NCBI RefSeq assembly: GCF_015163075.1
Contig: NZ_JADDXU010000001.1
Span: 620,001 to 684,000 of the forward strand
Reading direction: 5' to 3'
DNA from: Streptomyces justiciae
GTDB taxonomy: Bacteria > Actinomycetota > Actinomycetes > Streptomycetales > Streptomycetaceae
Length of the DNA stretch: 64,000 bases
In this document: in pieces, positions 47,441 through 59,560 of the stretch
Numbering within the stretch: the stretch's first letter is position 1
How the letters are laid out: each line of letters starts with the position of its first letter
Notes under the pieces: model-generated
Databases searched by the model: none
What the model was told of the DNA's origin: nothing
What the model saw: only the letters and a program-made list of their open reading frames with translations
Position numbers and translations under genes: made by a program

Positions 47441-48922
47441 CCGCCGGGTCCGCAGGCCTACGGCGACGAGGGCGGCGGTGGCCAGGACGATCGCCGCGTC
47501 GATCGCGACGACCGTGCGGACGCCGGACAGCAGGTCACCGGCGGTCGTCGCCAGGACGCCCAGCAGCGGGATGCCGATCGTGATGCCGACCTGCTGGGTC
47601 GAGGTGACCAGGCCGGTCGCCAGGCCCTGCTCCTCGTCCGGCACGCCCGAGGTGACGGTCAGGCCGTACGAGATGATCGCGCCGAGGTGGAACATGCTGG
47701 CCAGCGAGACGGCGGCGACGGCCAGCCACACCGAGGCGTTGCCCTCGCCGAGGCCCAGCAGCGCGGCGATCAGGACGCCCTGGCCGGTGAGGGAGACGAC
47801 CAGCGTGCGGCGGGCGCCGCCGAGCCGGGCGATGACCCTCGGCGTGTAGACGCCCGCCACCACCGACAGCACACCCTGCACCCCGAAGACGAGGCCGGTC
47901 TCGAACGCCGACAGGTGCAGGACCTCCTGGAGGTACAGGGTCAGCACGAAGACGATCGTCGACATCATCGAGAAGGTGACCAGACCGCCCAGGTTGCCCC
48001 ACGCCACCGTGCGGCGGCGCAGCATCGGCAGCGACACCAGCGGGGCCGCGCTGCGGGACTCGACGACCGCGAAGGCGGTCAGCAGGACGAGACCGGCGAC
48101 CAGGGTGACGACGACGTCGGTGCGGGCGAAGCCGTGGTCGGCGGCCGTCGACAGGGCGTAGATCAGCGAGAGCAGACCGCCGGTGACGGTGACCGCGCCG
48201 GGGATGTCCAGGCGGGGGCGGTCCGGGGTGCGGGACTCCGGCAGTAGGCCGGGTGCGAGGGGCAGGACGAGCAGCGCGAACAGGGTCAGCAGGCCCATCG
48301 TCGAGCGCCAGCCGAAGGCGTCGGTGAGGACGCCGCCCGCCACCATGCCGACGGTGTAGCCGAGGGACAGCAGCGTGCCGGAGATGCCGAGCGCACGGTC
48401 GCGGGCCGGGCCCTCCGGGAAGGTCGTGGTGAGCAGGGACATGCCGGTCGGCACGATGGCCGCCGCGCCCACGCCTTGCAGCGCGCGTCCGGCGAGGAAC
48501 GACGCCGGGTCCCAGGCGAACGTCGCCAGCAGCGAGGCCGCGGCGAACAGGGCGAGGCCGGTCAGGAACAGCTTGCGGCGGCCGTACAGGTCGCCGATCC
48601 GGCCGAAGAGGAGGAGGAAGCCGCCGGACGGCAGCGCGAACGCGGTGACCGCCCACTGGAGTGCGGACTGGCTCATGCCGAGGTCCGCGCCGAGGACGGG
48701 CAGGGCGACGTTCAGGACGGAGAAGTCCAGGGCGACCATGAACTGGGCCGCGCACAGGACGAAGAGGACGAGCTTGTCGCGGTGCGAGAGCCGTGGTGCG
48801 GGGACGGTCCCGGTCCCGGTCCCGGTTTCGGTCCCGGTCTCGGTTTCGGTTTCGGTTTCAGTTCCGGTCTCGGTTCCGGTCTCGGTTCCGGTGGTGGTTG
48901 TGGATGCGGTGTCGGTCGCCAT
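47402..48922 (-). CDS. MFS drug-resistance transporter (DHA2, 14-helix type)
   Basis: 506 residues from ATG 48922. After a hydrophilic N-terminus, about 14 hydrophobic helices start at DKLVLFVLCAAQFMVALDFSVLNVALPVLG; the family motifs FGRIGDLYGRRKLFLTGL and LQGVGAAAIVPTGMSLL (motif C region) place it in the EmrB/QacA group of proton-driven exporters. Residues about 11-40 are an odd Thr-Glu/Thr-Gly tract encoded by a hexanucleotide repeat. It is divergent from an XRE regulator across 100 bases, a usual repressor/efflux arrangement. The C-terminus overlaps the YjbR gene by 39 bases. Confidence 0.92.
   Translation of the reverse strand: MATDTASTTTTGTETGTETGTETETETETGTETGTGTGTVPAPRLSHRDKLVLFVLCAAQFMVALDFSVLNVALPVLGADLGMSQSALQWAVTAFALPSGGFLLLFGRIGDLYGRRKLFLTGLALFAAASLLATFAWDPASFLAGRALQGVGAAAIVPTGMSLLTTTFPEGPARDRALGISGTLLSLGYTVGMVAGGVLTDAFGWRSTMGLLTLFALLVLPLAPGLLPESRTPDRPRLDIPGAVTVTGGLLSLIYALSTAADHGFARTDVVVTLVAGLVLLTAFAVVESRSAAPLVSLPMLRRRTVAWGNLGGLVTFSMMSTIVFVLTLYLQEVLHLSAFETGLVFGVQGVLSVVAGVYTPRVIARLGGARRTLVVSLTGQGVLIAALLGLGEGNASVWLAVAAVSLASMFHLGAIISYGLTVTSGVPDEEQGLATGLVTSTQQVGITIGIPLLGVLATTAGDLLSGVRTVVAIDAAIVLATAALVAVGLRTRRSGAVEAEALGAR
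48816..48900 (-). repeat. Hexanucleotide microsatellite coding Thr-Glu/Thr-Gly
   Basis: Degenerate units CGGTCC, CGGTTT, CGGTCT and CGGTTC run for about 85 bases and encode alternating TE and TG in the N-terminal tail of the MFS exporter. The repeat is in frame (period 6), so unit gain or loss would not shift the frame. Confidence 0.85.
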
Positions 48923-49022
48923 GGGCAAGAGCCTCGTGGCCGCGGAATAGCCGTGGGGAGACGGCAGTTGTCCTGGTGGTGGCACCACCAGGCAACGGCG
49001 GCGGTACGAGGGGGACGAGTTC

Positions 49023-49889
49023 GTGGTGGCGGAGGCTGTCCAGCGGCGGCAGGAGCTGCGGGAGTTTCTGATGAGCCGGCGGGCCCGGGTCTCGCCCGCC
49101 GAGGCCGGGCTGCCGGACGGCGGAGCGCGGCGCCGGACGCCCGGACTGCGGCGCGAGGAGGTCGCCGTGCTCGCAGGGGTGGGCGCCTCCTGGTACCAGT
49201 GGCTTGAACAGGGGCGGGACATCTCGGTGTCGCCGCAGGTCGTGGACTCCGTCGCGCGCGTGCTGCGGCTCAGCGGCGCCGAGCGCCGGCATCTGTACGT
49301 CCTCGCCGGGCTGAACCCGCCGGTGCCCGAGGTGGAGCCGGACCGGCGGGACATGTGCGACGGGCTGCGGCGGATGATCGACGCGTGGATGCCGTATCCG
49401 GCGCACATCATGGACCTCTACTACAACTGCGTGCTCTACAACGACGCCGCCGCGATGGTCCTCGGGATGCGGCCCGACATCACGCAGAACTGTCTCGTCG
49501 ACTTCTTCACCGATCCGATGTACCGGTCGCGGTCGATGAGTTGGGAGCAGAACGCGCGCACCGTGGTGGCCCAGTTCCGGGCGGCCTCGGCCGCGCGGCC
49601 CGACGACGAGGGGTTCCGGCAGGTGCTGGCGGACGTGTCGGCGGCGAGTGAGGAGTTCGTCGCGCTCTGGAAGGAGCGGGACATCGAGGACGCCGGGCAG
49701 ATCCGCAAGGAGCTGGAGCATCCGGTGGTCGGGCTGCTGCACGTCGAGGCGAGCGTGCTGAAGATGCCGGTACGGCCGGATCTGTCGATCGTGCTGCACA
49801 CGCCGATGGACGAGGTGACGGCCGGGAAGCTGGAGTGGCTGGCGTCGCCGGAGGGGCGGCGGGGGGCGATGTACCCCGTGGCCGGGTGA
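49023..49889 (+). CDS. XRE-type regulator with MmyB-like ligand domain
   Basis: 288 residues from GTG 49023. The N-terminal helix-turn-helix has RRRTPGLRREEVAVLAGVGASWYQWLEQGRD and VVDSVARVLRLSGAERRHLYVLAG. The C-terminal MmyB-like/PAS-like domain has DLYYNCVLYNDAAAMVLG and HPVVGLLHVEASVL. Homologues often control adjacent efflux pumps or oxidoreductases. Divergence from the DHA2 exporter across 100 bases supports local control. A paralogue with the same layout lies at 56386-57243, also divergent from its neighbour. Confidence 0.9.
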   Translation: MVAEAVQRRQELREFLMSRRARVSPAEAGLPDGGARRRTPGLRREEVAVLAGVGASWYQWLEQGRDISVSPQVVDSVARVLRLSGAERRHLYVLAGLNPPVPEVEPDRRDMCDGLRRMIDAWMPYPAHIMDLYYNCVLYNDAAAMVLGMRPDITQNCLVDFFTDPMYRSRSMSWEQNARTVVAQFRAASAARPDDEGFRQVLADVSAASEEFVALWKERDIEDAGQIRKELEHPVVGLLHVEASVLKMPVRPDLSIVLHTPMDEVTAGKLEWLASPEGRRGAMYPVAG

Positions 49890-49923
49890 GGGCCGGTGGG
49901 GTGCGGGTACGTATCCTCGGCTC

Positions 49924-50274
49924 ATGACCGACAGCGCGCTTGATCCTGAGGACCGCAAGATCGTGACCCTGGCCCGTTCCGCGCGGGCGCGTAACGGGGT
50001 GCCCGAGGGGGCGGCGGTGCGGGACGACACCGGACGTACGTATGTGGCGGGGACGGTGGCTCTTGCGTCCCTGCAGTTGAGCGCGTTGCAGACGGCTGTG
50101 GCGATGGCGGTGGCTTCCGGGGCGAAGTCGTTGGAGGCGGCGGCGGTGGTGACGGAGGCGGAGACGGTGGCCGTCGCGGATCGGGCGGCTGTGCGGGATC
50201 TGGGTGGGGCGGCTGTGCCGGTGCTGCTGGCGGGGCCGGACGGGGTGGTGCGGGCTACGGTGACGGCGGGCTGA
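49924..50274 (+). CDS. Cytidine-deaminase-like protein lacking zinc ligands
   Basis: 116 residues from ATG 49924. The length, the N-terminal DPEDRKIVTLARSARARNGVPEGAAVRDDTGRTYVAGTVALASLQLSALQTAVAMAVASG and the following strand AAVVTEAETVAVADRAAVRDLGGAAVPVLLAGPDG align with the small tetrameric cytidine deaminase fold. However, the zinc motifs are gone: the CAE site is replaced by LSALQTAVAMA and no PCxxC exists; there is no Cys at all. It is therefore unlikely to deaminate cytidine. In many actinobacteria a cdd homologue lies directly before era; here era is 5 kb further on. Identity as a degenerate Cdd is my inference. Confidence 0.75.
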   Translation: MTDSALDPEDRKIVTLARSARARNGVPEGAAVRDDTGRTYVAGTVALASLQLSALQTAVAMAVASGAKSLEAAAVVTEAETVAVADRAAVRDLGGAAVPVLLAGPDGVVRATVTAG

Positions 50275-50280
50275 GGTCGG

Positions 50281-50410
50281 GTTTTTCCTCGCCCCCGCCG
50301 CCCCTACCCGTCCCATCACTGGGGGCTGCCGCCCCCAGACCCCCGCTTCGGCCCTGAAGGGGCCTCGTCCTCAAACGCCGGACGGGCTGAAGGATGCGGG
50401 CCGGCGCTTC
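50281..50410 (+). repeat. Interspersed GC-rich element B, copy 2
   Basis: It repeats the ordered blocks of the 41685 element: CTCGCCCCCGCCGCCCCTA, CCCGTCCCATCAC, a GGGGGC/GCCCCC hairpin, AAGGGGCCTCGTCCTCAAAC and GCCGGACGGGCTG. It begins seven bases after the stop of the cytidine-deaminase-like gene and may act as its terminator. Confidence 0.75.
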
Positions 50411-50519
50411 AGAGGTGCCGGACGGGCTGGAGGATGCGGGCCAGCGCCTCAGAGGTGCTGGACGGGCTGGAGGATGCGGGCCAGCGCTTCAGAGGTGCGG
50501 ACGGGCTGGAGGATGCGGC
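50381..50519 (+). repeat. 40-bp tandem repeat, 3.5 units, amplified from element B
   Basis: Units start at 50381, 50421, 50461 and 50500, each with GACGGGCTGGAGGATGCGGG then CC(A/G)GCGC(T/C)TCAGAGGTG. The unit is the 3' end of element B. The remaining part of this 436-base gene-free stretch (50520-50710) shows only a leader before the secreted protein start, with a GGGAAGGGAG ribosome binding site at 50690-50699. Confidence 0.85.
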
Positions 50520-50710
50520 TGGAATTGAACCTTGTCGTGTTCAGACTCTCGCGTATCAATGGAATCGGTAGTTCCGACGGTCCGTCAGGTTTTCGTTCCT
50601 CACCCCCCACGCGGCGCGTCCCGCACCACGCCTCGCACGCGGGCCGTCCGGGCTTCTCCCGTCCATCCCCACATGGCACTTCCCCGATATGGGAAGGGAG
50701 TCGGAACCCG

Positions 50711-51187
50711 ATGAGAGGCAAACGAACAGCGACAGGTGCGGCACTGGTGACCGGGGCGCTCGCGGTCGCCGGGCTGGTGTTCGCGCCCGCCGCCCTGGCC
50801 GTCAGCCCGGGCAGCGCGACCATCAACGCCGACTGCGGCAGCTTCGGCAGTGGTGAAGCCACCATCACCGCCACCCAGGACGGCACCGCCGCGACCATGA
50901 CGATCAACTCCTCGGCCATCACCGCACCGATCGGCCTGTCCGAGGACTCGATCACCTCCACCCTCGCTCTGGTGAACGCCTCCGGCGGCACCACGTCCTT
51001 CACCGCCACCGAGAACCCGGAGATGGCCGCCGGCGACCCCGTGCAGGTCGGCCCGCTCCCCGGCACCGTGGCCTCCGGTGACAGCCTCGAGGCGTATGGT
51101 GGCTCGCTCACGATGACGGTCTTCGGGATCACCATCACCTGTACGGCGACCGCACCGCAGTCGCCGGGACCGTTCGTGTTCGACTGA
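50711..51187 (+). CDS. Small secreted protein of a WxL-like cassette
   Basis: 158 residues. Sec signal peptide (RGKRTATGAALVTGALAVAGLVFAPAALA, likely cut after ALA near residue 30). The mature part is strand-rich and Ser/Thr/Gly-rich (ATITATQDGTAATMTINSSAI), with only two Cys residues, one near each end (ADCGSFG and ITCTATA), probably a disulphide closing a beta-sandwich. No named family. It is the first of three consecutive exported proteins; a strong hairpin follows it, so it may be made in excess of the next two. A GGGAAGGGAG sits about 11 bases upstream of the ATG. Confidence 0.82.
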   Translation: MRGKRTATGAALVTGALAVAGLVFAPAALAVSPGSATINADCGSFGSGEATITATQDGTAATMTINSSAITAPIGLSEDSITSTLALVNASGGTTSFTATENPEMAAGDPVQVGPLPGTVASGDSLEAYGGSLTMTVFGITITCTATAPQSPGPFVFD

Positions 51188-51214
51188 GAATCGCGCAAAT
51201 GTCGCTGATGGGCT

Positions 51215-51245
51215 GTCAGTTCCTGTGAGACGTACAGGAACTGAC
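51215..51245 (+). terminator. Strong hairpin after the small secreted protein
   Basis: A perfect 12-base stem (51215-51226 with 51234-51245) closes the loop GAGACGT, and flanking GATG/CATC could extend it. It lies 28 bases after the stop, between two genes of one cassette. Confidence 0.8.
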
Positions 51246-51335
51246 GGTTCATCAGTTCATGGCTCAATCTCCATTGACTTCTCACGCGATCCCCACATCA
51301 ATGCCCCCAACTGAGTCAGAGAGGGGGCACTCCCC

Positions 51336-52652
51336 ATGGATACGACATCACGAAGACGCCGCTGGGCCGCACTGCTCGGCGCGGGCGCACTGGCGGTCGC
51401 CGCGTCGGGCGGCCTGGCCGGTCCGGCCGCCGCCGCGAGCAACGTCGATTTCGCCACCCACTGCATCCCGCCCGCCGTCGCCGGCATCCCGCCCATCGAC
51501 GGCACCACGACCGCGCTCATCACGGTCGACAACGCCGCCCCCAAGGTCGGCGACACCGTCACCGTGACCTACACCGTGGTCAAGCCCGCCGCCAGCAACC
51601 CCACCGCGATCAGCCTCCCGGCCGACATCATGACGCCGTCCGGCAAGGTCACCCTCGGCGGGGCACAGACCGGGGACGTCACCGTCGTCGGGCCCAAGAA
51701 GAACGATCCGGTCGCCGGCAACGCGCCCTTCCCGTCGTTCAGCATGACCGGCACCTTCACCGTCACCACCGCCGGGGCCATCACGCTCTCGCCCGGCGAC
51801 TACAACATCCACACCAGCTACATCCTGGAGCTGGACACCCCCTGCACCGTCACCAACGGGCCCGCCCCGGTCTCCGAGACGGTCACGGCGAGTCCGGCCA
51901 CCCAGCCCAACACCCGTGCCATCACGCTCGGTTCGGCCTCCGGGAACCCCGGTGACAGCGTCACCGTCAACGGCAGCAACTTCACCCCGGGCGCGACCGT
52001 CACCCTCGCCGGACGCTCCGGTGCCGGCCAGACCGCGGACACCGCGACCGTGACGGCGGACGGCAACGGCGCCTTCAACGGGTCGCTGGTCGTGAACGAC
52101 AAGACCACTACCGGTGTCGTCGCCTACGAGGGCGCGAGCTGGAGCGATGAAACCGGTGCCGGGCCCGCCGCCTACACCGTCATCGACAACACGCCCATCC
52201 CCGACAACGCCCAGAAGATCAGCACCACCGTGAAGGCGGGCACCCTGTCGATGACCCAGGCCGGGGACACCGTCTCCCTGGGCGCGGTCGACTACGGCAA
52301 GGGCGGCACCTCGGGCGGCGACCTCAACACCGTGAGCGTCAAGGACTTCCGTGGCGGTGTCGCGGGCTGGTCCCTGACCGGCAAGGTCACCGACTTCACC
52401 GGTCCCGGCGCCAAGATCGATGCCGGGGCGCTCAGTTGGACCCCCGCCTGCACCACCAAGGCGGGCAGCCCCAGCACCTGCCAGGCCGGTTCGTCCGGCA
52501 CCGTGGGCGCGGCCGGGGCGACCCTGGCGTCCGCGCCCAACGGCACGGTCACCGGCGGTGAGTTCACCGTCGACGCGAAACTCTCCCTGAACGTACCGGC
52601 GTTCACGCCTCCGGGCACGTACTCCGGCGTTCTCACCCTCACGCTCAGCTGA
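51336..52652 (+). CDS. Secreted WxL-like domain protein
   Basis: 438 residues. Signal peptide with a basic start (DTTSRRRRWAALLGAGALAV) and cleavage after AAA near residue 34. Beta-sandwich regions include an IPT/TIG-like domain (about 190-255, SGNPGDSVTVNGSNFTPGATVTLAG). The C-terminal 150 residues fit a WxL domain: VKDFRGGVAGWSLTGKVTDF contains Trp345-Ser-Leu347, the first WxL motif. The last residues GTYSGVLTLTLS match the domain end, except that the second motif has Leu in place of Trp. In Firmicutes, WxL domains attach to peptidoglycan. The next gene encodes the DUF916-type partner. Family assignment is by eye. Confidence 0.75.
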   Translation: MDTTSRRRRWAALLGAGALAVAASGGLAGPAAAASNVDFATHCIPPAVAGIPPIDGTTTALITVDNAAPKVGDTVTVTYTVVKPAASNPTAISLPADIMTPSGKVTLGGAQTGDVTVVGPKKNDPVAGNAPFPSFSMTGTFTVTTAGAITLSPGDYNIHTSYILELDTPCTVTNGPAPVSETVTASPATQPNTRAITLGSASGNPGDSVTVNGSNFTPGATVTLAGRSGAGQTADTATVTADGNGAFNGSLVVNDKTTTGVVAYEGASWSDETGAGPAAYTVIDNTPIPDNAQKISTTVKAGTLSMTQAGDTVSLGAVDYGKGGTSGGDLNTVSVKDFRGGVAGWSLTGKVTDFTGPGAKIDAGALSWTPACTTKAGSPSTCQAGSSGTVGAAGATLASAPNGTVTGGEFTVDAKLSLNVPAFTPPGTYSGVLTLTLS

Positions 52653-52719
52653 CCGTACGGGCGTCCGCACCCGCCCGTGGCTGTCTGTGTCCGCCTCGTC
52701 CTCGTGGGGGTCCGCACCC

Positions 52720-56385
<3,666 letters not shown>

Positions 56386-56406
<21 letters not shown>

Positions 56407-57243
56407 CGGCGACAGGTCCTGCAAGCCCACCACCCTCAGCAGCTGAAGGCGTTCGTAGGCCTCTGTGCCCGGGCGGGCCGAGTGGACTATCAGGAGGTGG
56501 TGGTGTTCGTGGCTCAGCATGACCTCGCAGTCCAGTTCCAGGAGGCCCACCACCGGGTGCAGGAAGCGCTTCGTCGCTCGGTTGCGTTGCGACACCTCGT
56601 GGTCCTGCCAGAGAGTCTCGAACTCCTCGCTCGAGGCGCGTAGTTCGGCGACGAGTGCCGCCGGTTCCGGGTCGTCCGGGCGGGACGCCGCCACCGCGCG
56701 GAGCGACGAGACGTGGGTGCGGGCGTGGACGGCGATGTCCTCCTCCGGGAAGAGGTCCCGGGCCGCCGGGTCCAGGAAGAAGCGGCGCAGGAGGTTGCGG
56801 TCCCGGCGCGGGCGGGACATCACGTCACCCACCAGCGCCTTCGCCATCGCGTTCTGGGCCAGCACCTCACCGCAGTCGTTCACCACCTGCGCCGGGGTGT
56901 CGTGCAGCCGGTCGAGGATGAGCAGGAGGCCGGGGCGGACGTGGGCCGATGCCGTTTCCCGCCGTGGAGGCTCCTCGCCCGCCAGGTGGAACAGGTGGTC
57001 CTGTTCCACCGCCGTCAGGCGTAGCGCCCGCGCCAGTGCCGTCAGCATCTGGCGGGACGGGCGTGGGCCACGGGACTGTTCCAGGCGCGTGTAGTAGTCC
57101 ACGGACATCCCCGCCAGCGACGCCACCTCCTCCCGCCGGAGGCCGGGCGTACGGCGCCTCGCGCCCGGCGTCAGCCCCACGTCAGACGGGGTCAGGCGGG
57201 CGCGGCCACGGCGTAGGAAGTCCGCCAGTTCGGGTCGGTTCAC
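56386..57243 (-). CDS. XRE-type regulator with MmyB-like ligand domain (second copy)
   Basis: 285 residues. Helix-turn-helix RRRTPGLRREEVASLAGMSVDYYTRLEQSRGPRPS at the N-terminus, MmyB-like domain with LLLILDRLHDTPAQVVNDCGEVLAQNAMAKALVG and FLHPVVGLLELDCEVMLS. Same architecture as the 49023-49889 gene. It is divergent from the epimerase/dehydratase across 119 bases and probably controls it. The end overlaps era by 21 bases. Confidence 0.92.
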
Positions 57244-57362
57244 CCCTCCAGCCTGCGTCAGCCCGCCCGGCTTATCCAGGGACTGCCGATCCCCCGATCG
57301 ACGGGTCTCTCCCGCGCCGTCCCGCCTCGGCCGAGGCTGGTCACCGACGAGAGGAGCACAGG

Positions 57363-58217
57363 ATGCTGACGTTGGTGACAGGGACGACCGGACAGGTCGG
57401 CCGACGGTTCGTGCCCCGGCTGCTGGCCCAGGCCCGGCCGGGCGAGCGGGTGCGGGTGCTCGTGCGGGACGCCACCCGTGGGGAACCCTTCGCCGAACTG
57501 GGCGCCGAGGTCGTCGTCGGCGATCTGCGGGACGCCGAGGTGCTCGGCAAGGCGGTCGCGGGTGTGGACGTGGTCGTGAACGTCGCGGCCGCCTTCCGCG
57601 GCGTGCCGGACGACGAGGCCCGGGCCGTCAACCACGAGGCGGCCGTGCAGCTGGGGCATGCCGCGCTCGCGGCCGGGGTGGGGCGGTTCGTGCAGGTCAG
57701 CACGGGCCTTGTGTACGGCACCGGACGCGGGCGCCTGCTGACGGAGGACGACGAGAGCCGGCCCGGCGGGTCGATGTGGGGCGCCTACCCCGAGTCGAAG
57801 GCGCGGGCCGAGCGGGAACTGCTCGCGATGGAGGGGCTGGACGTACGCGTCGCCCGCCTCCCCTTCGTCTACGGCGAGGGCGACCCCCATCTCGCCCAGT
57901 CCCTGATGTGGGCGAAGCACTGGGCGGCCACCCAGCGCCTGCACATGGGCCATCACGTGGACGTCGCCCAGGGCCTGCTGCGCATCCTGCACGCGCCGGG
58001 CATCGCGGGCCGGATCTACAACATCGCCGACGACGCCCCCGTCACGGCGGTCGAGTTGCACCAGCTGAACGGCGTCGAGGTCCCGCCGGAGCTGCATGAG
58101 CGGAGCGACCCCGACCCGTGGCTGGTGCTCATGTCGACGGACCGCATCCGCCGCGAGCTCGGGTACCGGCCGGTGTATCCGTCGGTCTATGCGGCCAGGG
58201 ACGCCGGAGCGCTGTGA
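57363..58217 (+). CDS. NAD-dependent epimerase/dehydratase (extended SDR)
   Basis: 284 residues. Rossmann motif VTGTTGQVGRRFVPRLL, strand-end VVVGDLRD, and the catalytic Ser/Tyr/Lys set VQVSTGLVYG and WGAYPESKARAERELL (Tyr-x3-Lys), as in extended short-chain dehydrogenases. Substrate unknown; such proteins act on nucleotide sugars, flavonoids or as quinone oxidoreductases. Start chosen at ATG 57363 with GAGGAG eight bases upstream. It is divergent from the XRE regulator and converges with the MFS gene across intergenic element copy 4. Confidence 0.88.
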   Translation: MLTLVTGTTGQVGRRFVPRLLAQARPGERVRVLVRDATRGEPFAELGAEVVVGDLRDAEVLGKAVAGVDVVVNVAAAFRGVPDDEARAVNHEAAVQLGHAALAAGVGRFVQVSTGLVYGTGRGRLLTEDDESRPGGSMWGAYPESKARAERELLAMEGLDVRVARLPFVYGEGDPHLAQSLMWAKHWAATQRLHMGHHVDVAQGLLRILHAPGIAGRIYNIADDAPVTAVELHQLNGVEVPPELHERSDPDPWLVLMSTDRIRRELGYRPVYPSVYAARDAGAL

Positions 58218-58227
58218 TGGGGCGGTG

Positions 58228-58303
58228 GGCGGCTGCGGGACCGTTGTGGCTGGTCGCGCCCACGCGGCGGCAGCCGCACATCGACACAGGCCCGCGCCCC
58301 TGA
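58228..58303. repeat. Intergenic convergent-gene element, copy 4 (long form)
   Basis: GGCTGCGGGACCGTTGTGGC, then TGGTCGCGCCCACGCGGCGG, CAGCCGCACATCGACACAGG and CCCGCGCCCCT. It matches copy 3 including the CCACGCGGCGG...GCCGC insert, and lies between convergent stops. Confidence 0.8.
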
Positions 58304-58312
58304 CGGGGCGCT

Positions 58313-59560
58313 CTAGTCCACGCCCCTTATACGGTCGACGAACACAGCCCCCGCCAACCCGATCACCGCTGCCACCGCGTACAGCACCCGGTACCCACCC
58401 AGATGCGTCACGATCGGTGCGGCCACGGCGGGGGCGGCGACCTGGGGGAGGGCGTTGGCGACGTTGATGACGCCGAGGTCCTTGCCCCGGTCCAGGGCCT
58501 TCGGCAGGACGTCCGTCATCAGCGCGAAGTCGACCGACATGAACACCCCGAGGGCCAGGCCCAGCAGCGCCGCCACCACGATCGCGCCGGGCCAGGTCTG
58601 CCAGGCCGCGAGCAGCGCCGTGGCCGCCGCCATCAGCGCCCCGGACCAGCGCACGAACGGTTTGCGGCGGCCCACCCGGTCCGACCACACCCCGCCCACC
58701 ACGACCGTGGCCAGCAGCGTCACGCTGTTCACCGCGGTGAGGATCAGGACGCCGTGCTCCGGGTCGTCGTACCGCAGCCGGTCCCGCAGGTAGTACAGCA
58801 GGTACAGGATCACCAGCGCGTTGCTGAGGTTGATCAGGAACCGGGTCAGCCAGGCCCAGGCGAAGTCCGGGTAGCGGCGGGGGCTCAGCCAGAAACCGCG
58901 GAGGAACGAACGGCCGTGCCACGGCGGGCGGTTCGCCGTCTCCAGCCGTAGGTCCGGGTAGCGGAGGACGTACGGCAGGACCCCCGCCGCCGCGAACACA
59001 GCGCAGGCCACGTACCCCGCCGCGATCCCGCCCGCCGCCGTCGCCAGCCCCGTACCGGCCACCGCGCCCAGGATCTGCGCGGCCCCCAACCACCCGCCCA
59101 CCGACCCGCGTTGGAGCCTCGGCACCCGGTCCGGCACTGCCGCCGTCACCGCCGCGAAGGACGCGTTCAGGGTCAGCTGGACCAGGCACCAGCCGAGCGT
59201 CATCAGCCACAGCCCGCCCGCGCCCGCGAGCAGCAGCAGGGACAGGGACCCTCCGGCCGATCCCGCCACGATCCACGGCGTACGGCGGCCCCAGCGCGCC
59301 GTCGTCCGGTCCGACAGGGCGCCGAAGAACGGGTTCGCGGCCAGCGACACCACCGCGCCGGCGCCCGTCACCCACGCCAGCAGCGTCTCCTTCGACATGC
59401 CGGTGCCGGGTGCGAAGTCCTCCGCCTGGCGGGCCAGCAGGATCTGCAGCGGGCCGTACCAGCCCACCCAGATCGCCACGTTGGCGAGCGAGAGGGCCGC
59501 CGTCCAGCCCCGGCCGACCCGCTCGACGGGTTCGTCCAGGGCCGTCGCCGTCGACGTCAT
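58313..59560 (-). CDS. MFS sugar/glycoside transporter
   Basis: 415 residues from ATG 59560. Twelve hydrophobic helices with the MFS motif FGALSDRTTARWGRRTPWIV between helices 2 and 3 and SDRVGRRKPFVRW in the second half, the pattern of sugar/proton symporters of the sucrose/glycoside type. Its start overlaps the beta-glucosidase stop by four bases, so it is the second gene of that operon and very likely imports the glucoside that the enzyme hydrolyses. Confidence 0.88.
   Translation of the reverse strand: MTSTATALDEPVERVGRGWTAALSLANVAIWVGWYGPLQILLARQAEDFAPGTGMSKETLLAWVTGAGAVVSLAANPFFGALSDRTTARWGRRTPWIVAGSAGGSLSLLLLAGAGGLWLMTLGWCLVQLTLNASFAAVTAAVPDRVPRLQRGSVGGWLGAAQILGAVAGTGLATAAGGIAAGYVACAVFAAAGVLPYVLRYPDLRLETANRPPWHGRSFLRGFWLSPRRYPDFAWAWLTRFLINLSNALVILYLLYYLRDRLRYDDPEHGVLILTAVNSVTLLATVVVGGVWSDRVGRRKPFVRWSGALMAAATALLAAWQTWPGAIVVAALLGLALGVFMSVDFALMTDVLPKALDRGKDLGVINVANALPQVAAPAVAAPIVTHLGGYRVLYAVAAVIGLAGAVFVDRIRGVD

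Noticed and set aside
50381..50519. CRISPR-like array
   Set aside because: The 40-base units are head-to-tail copies of the end of an interspersed element and have no spacers.
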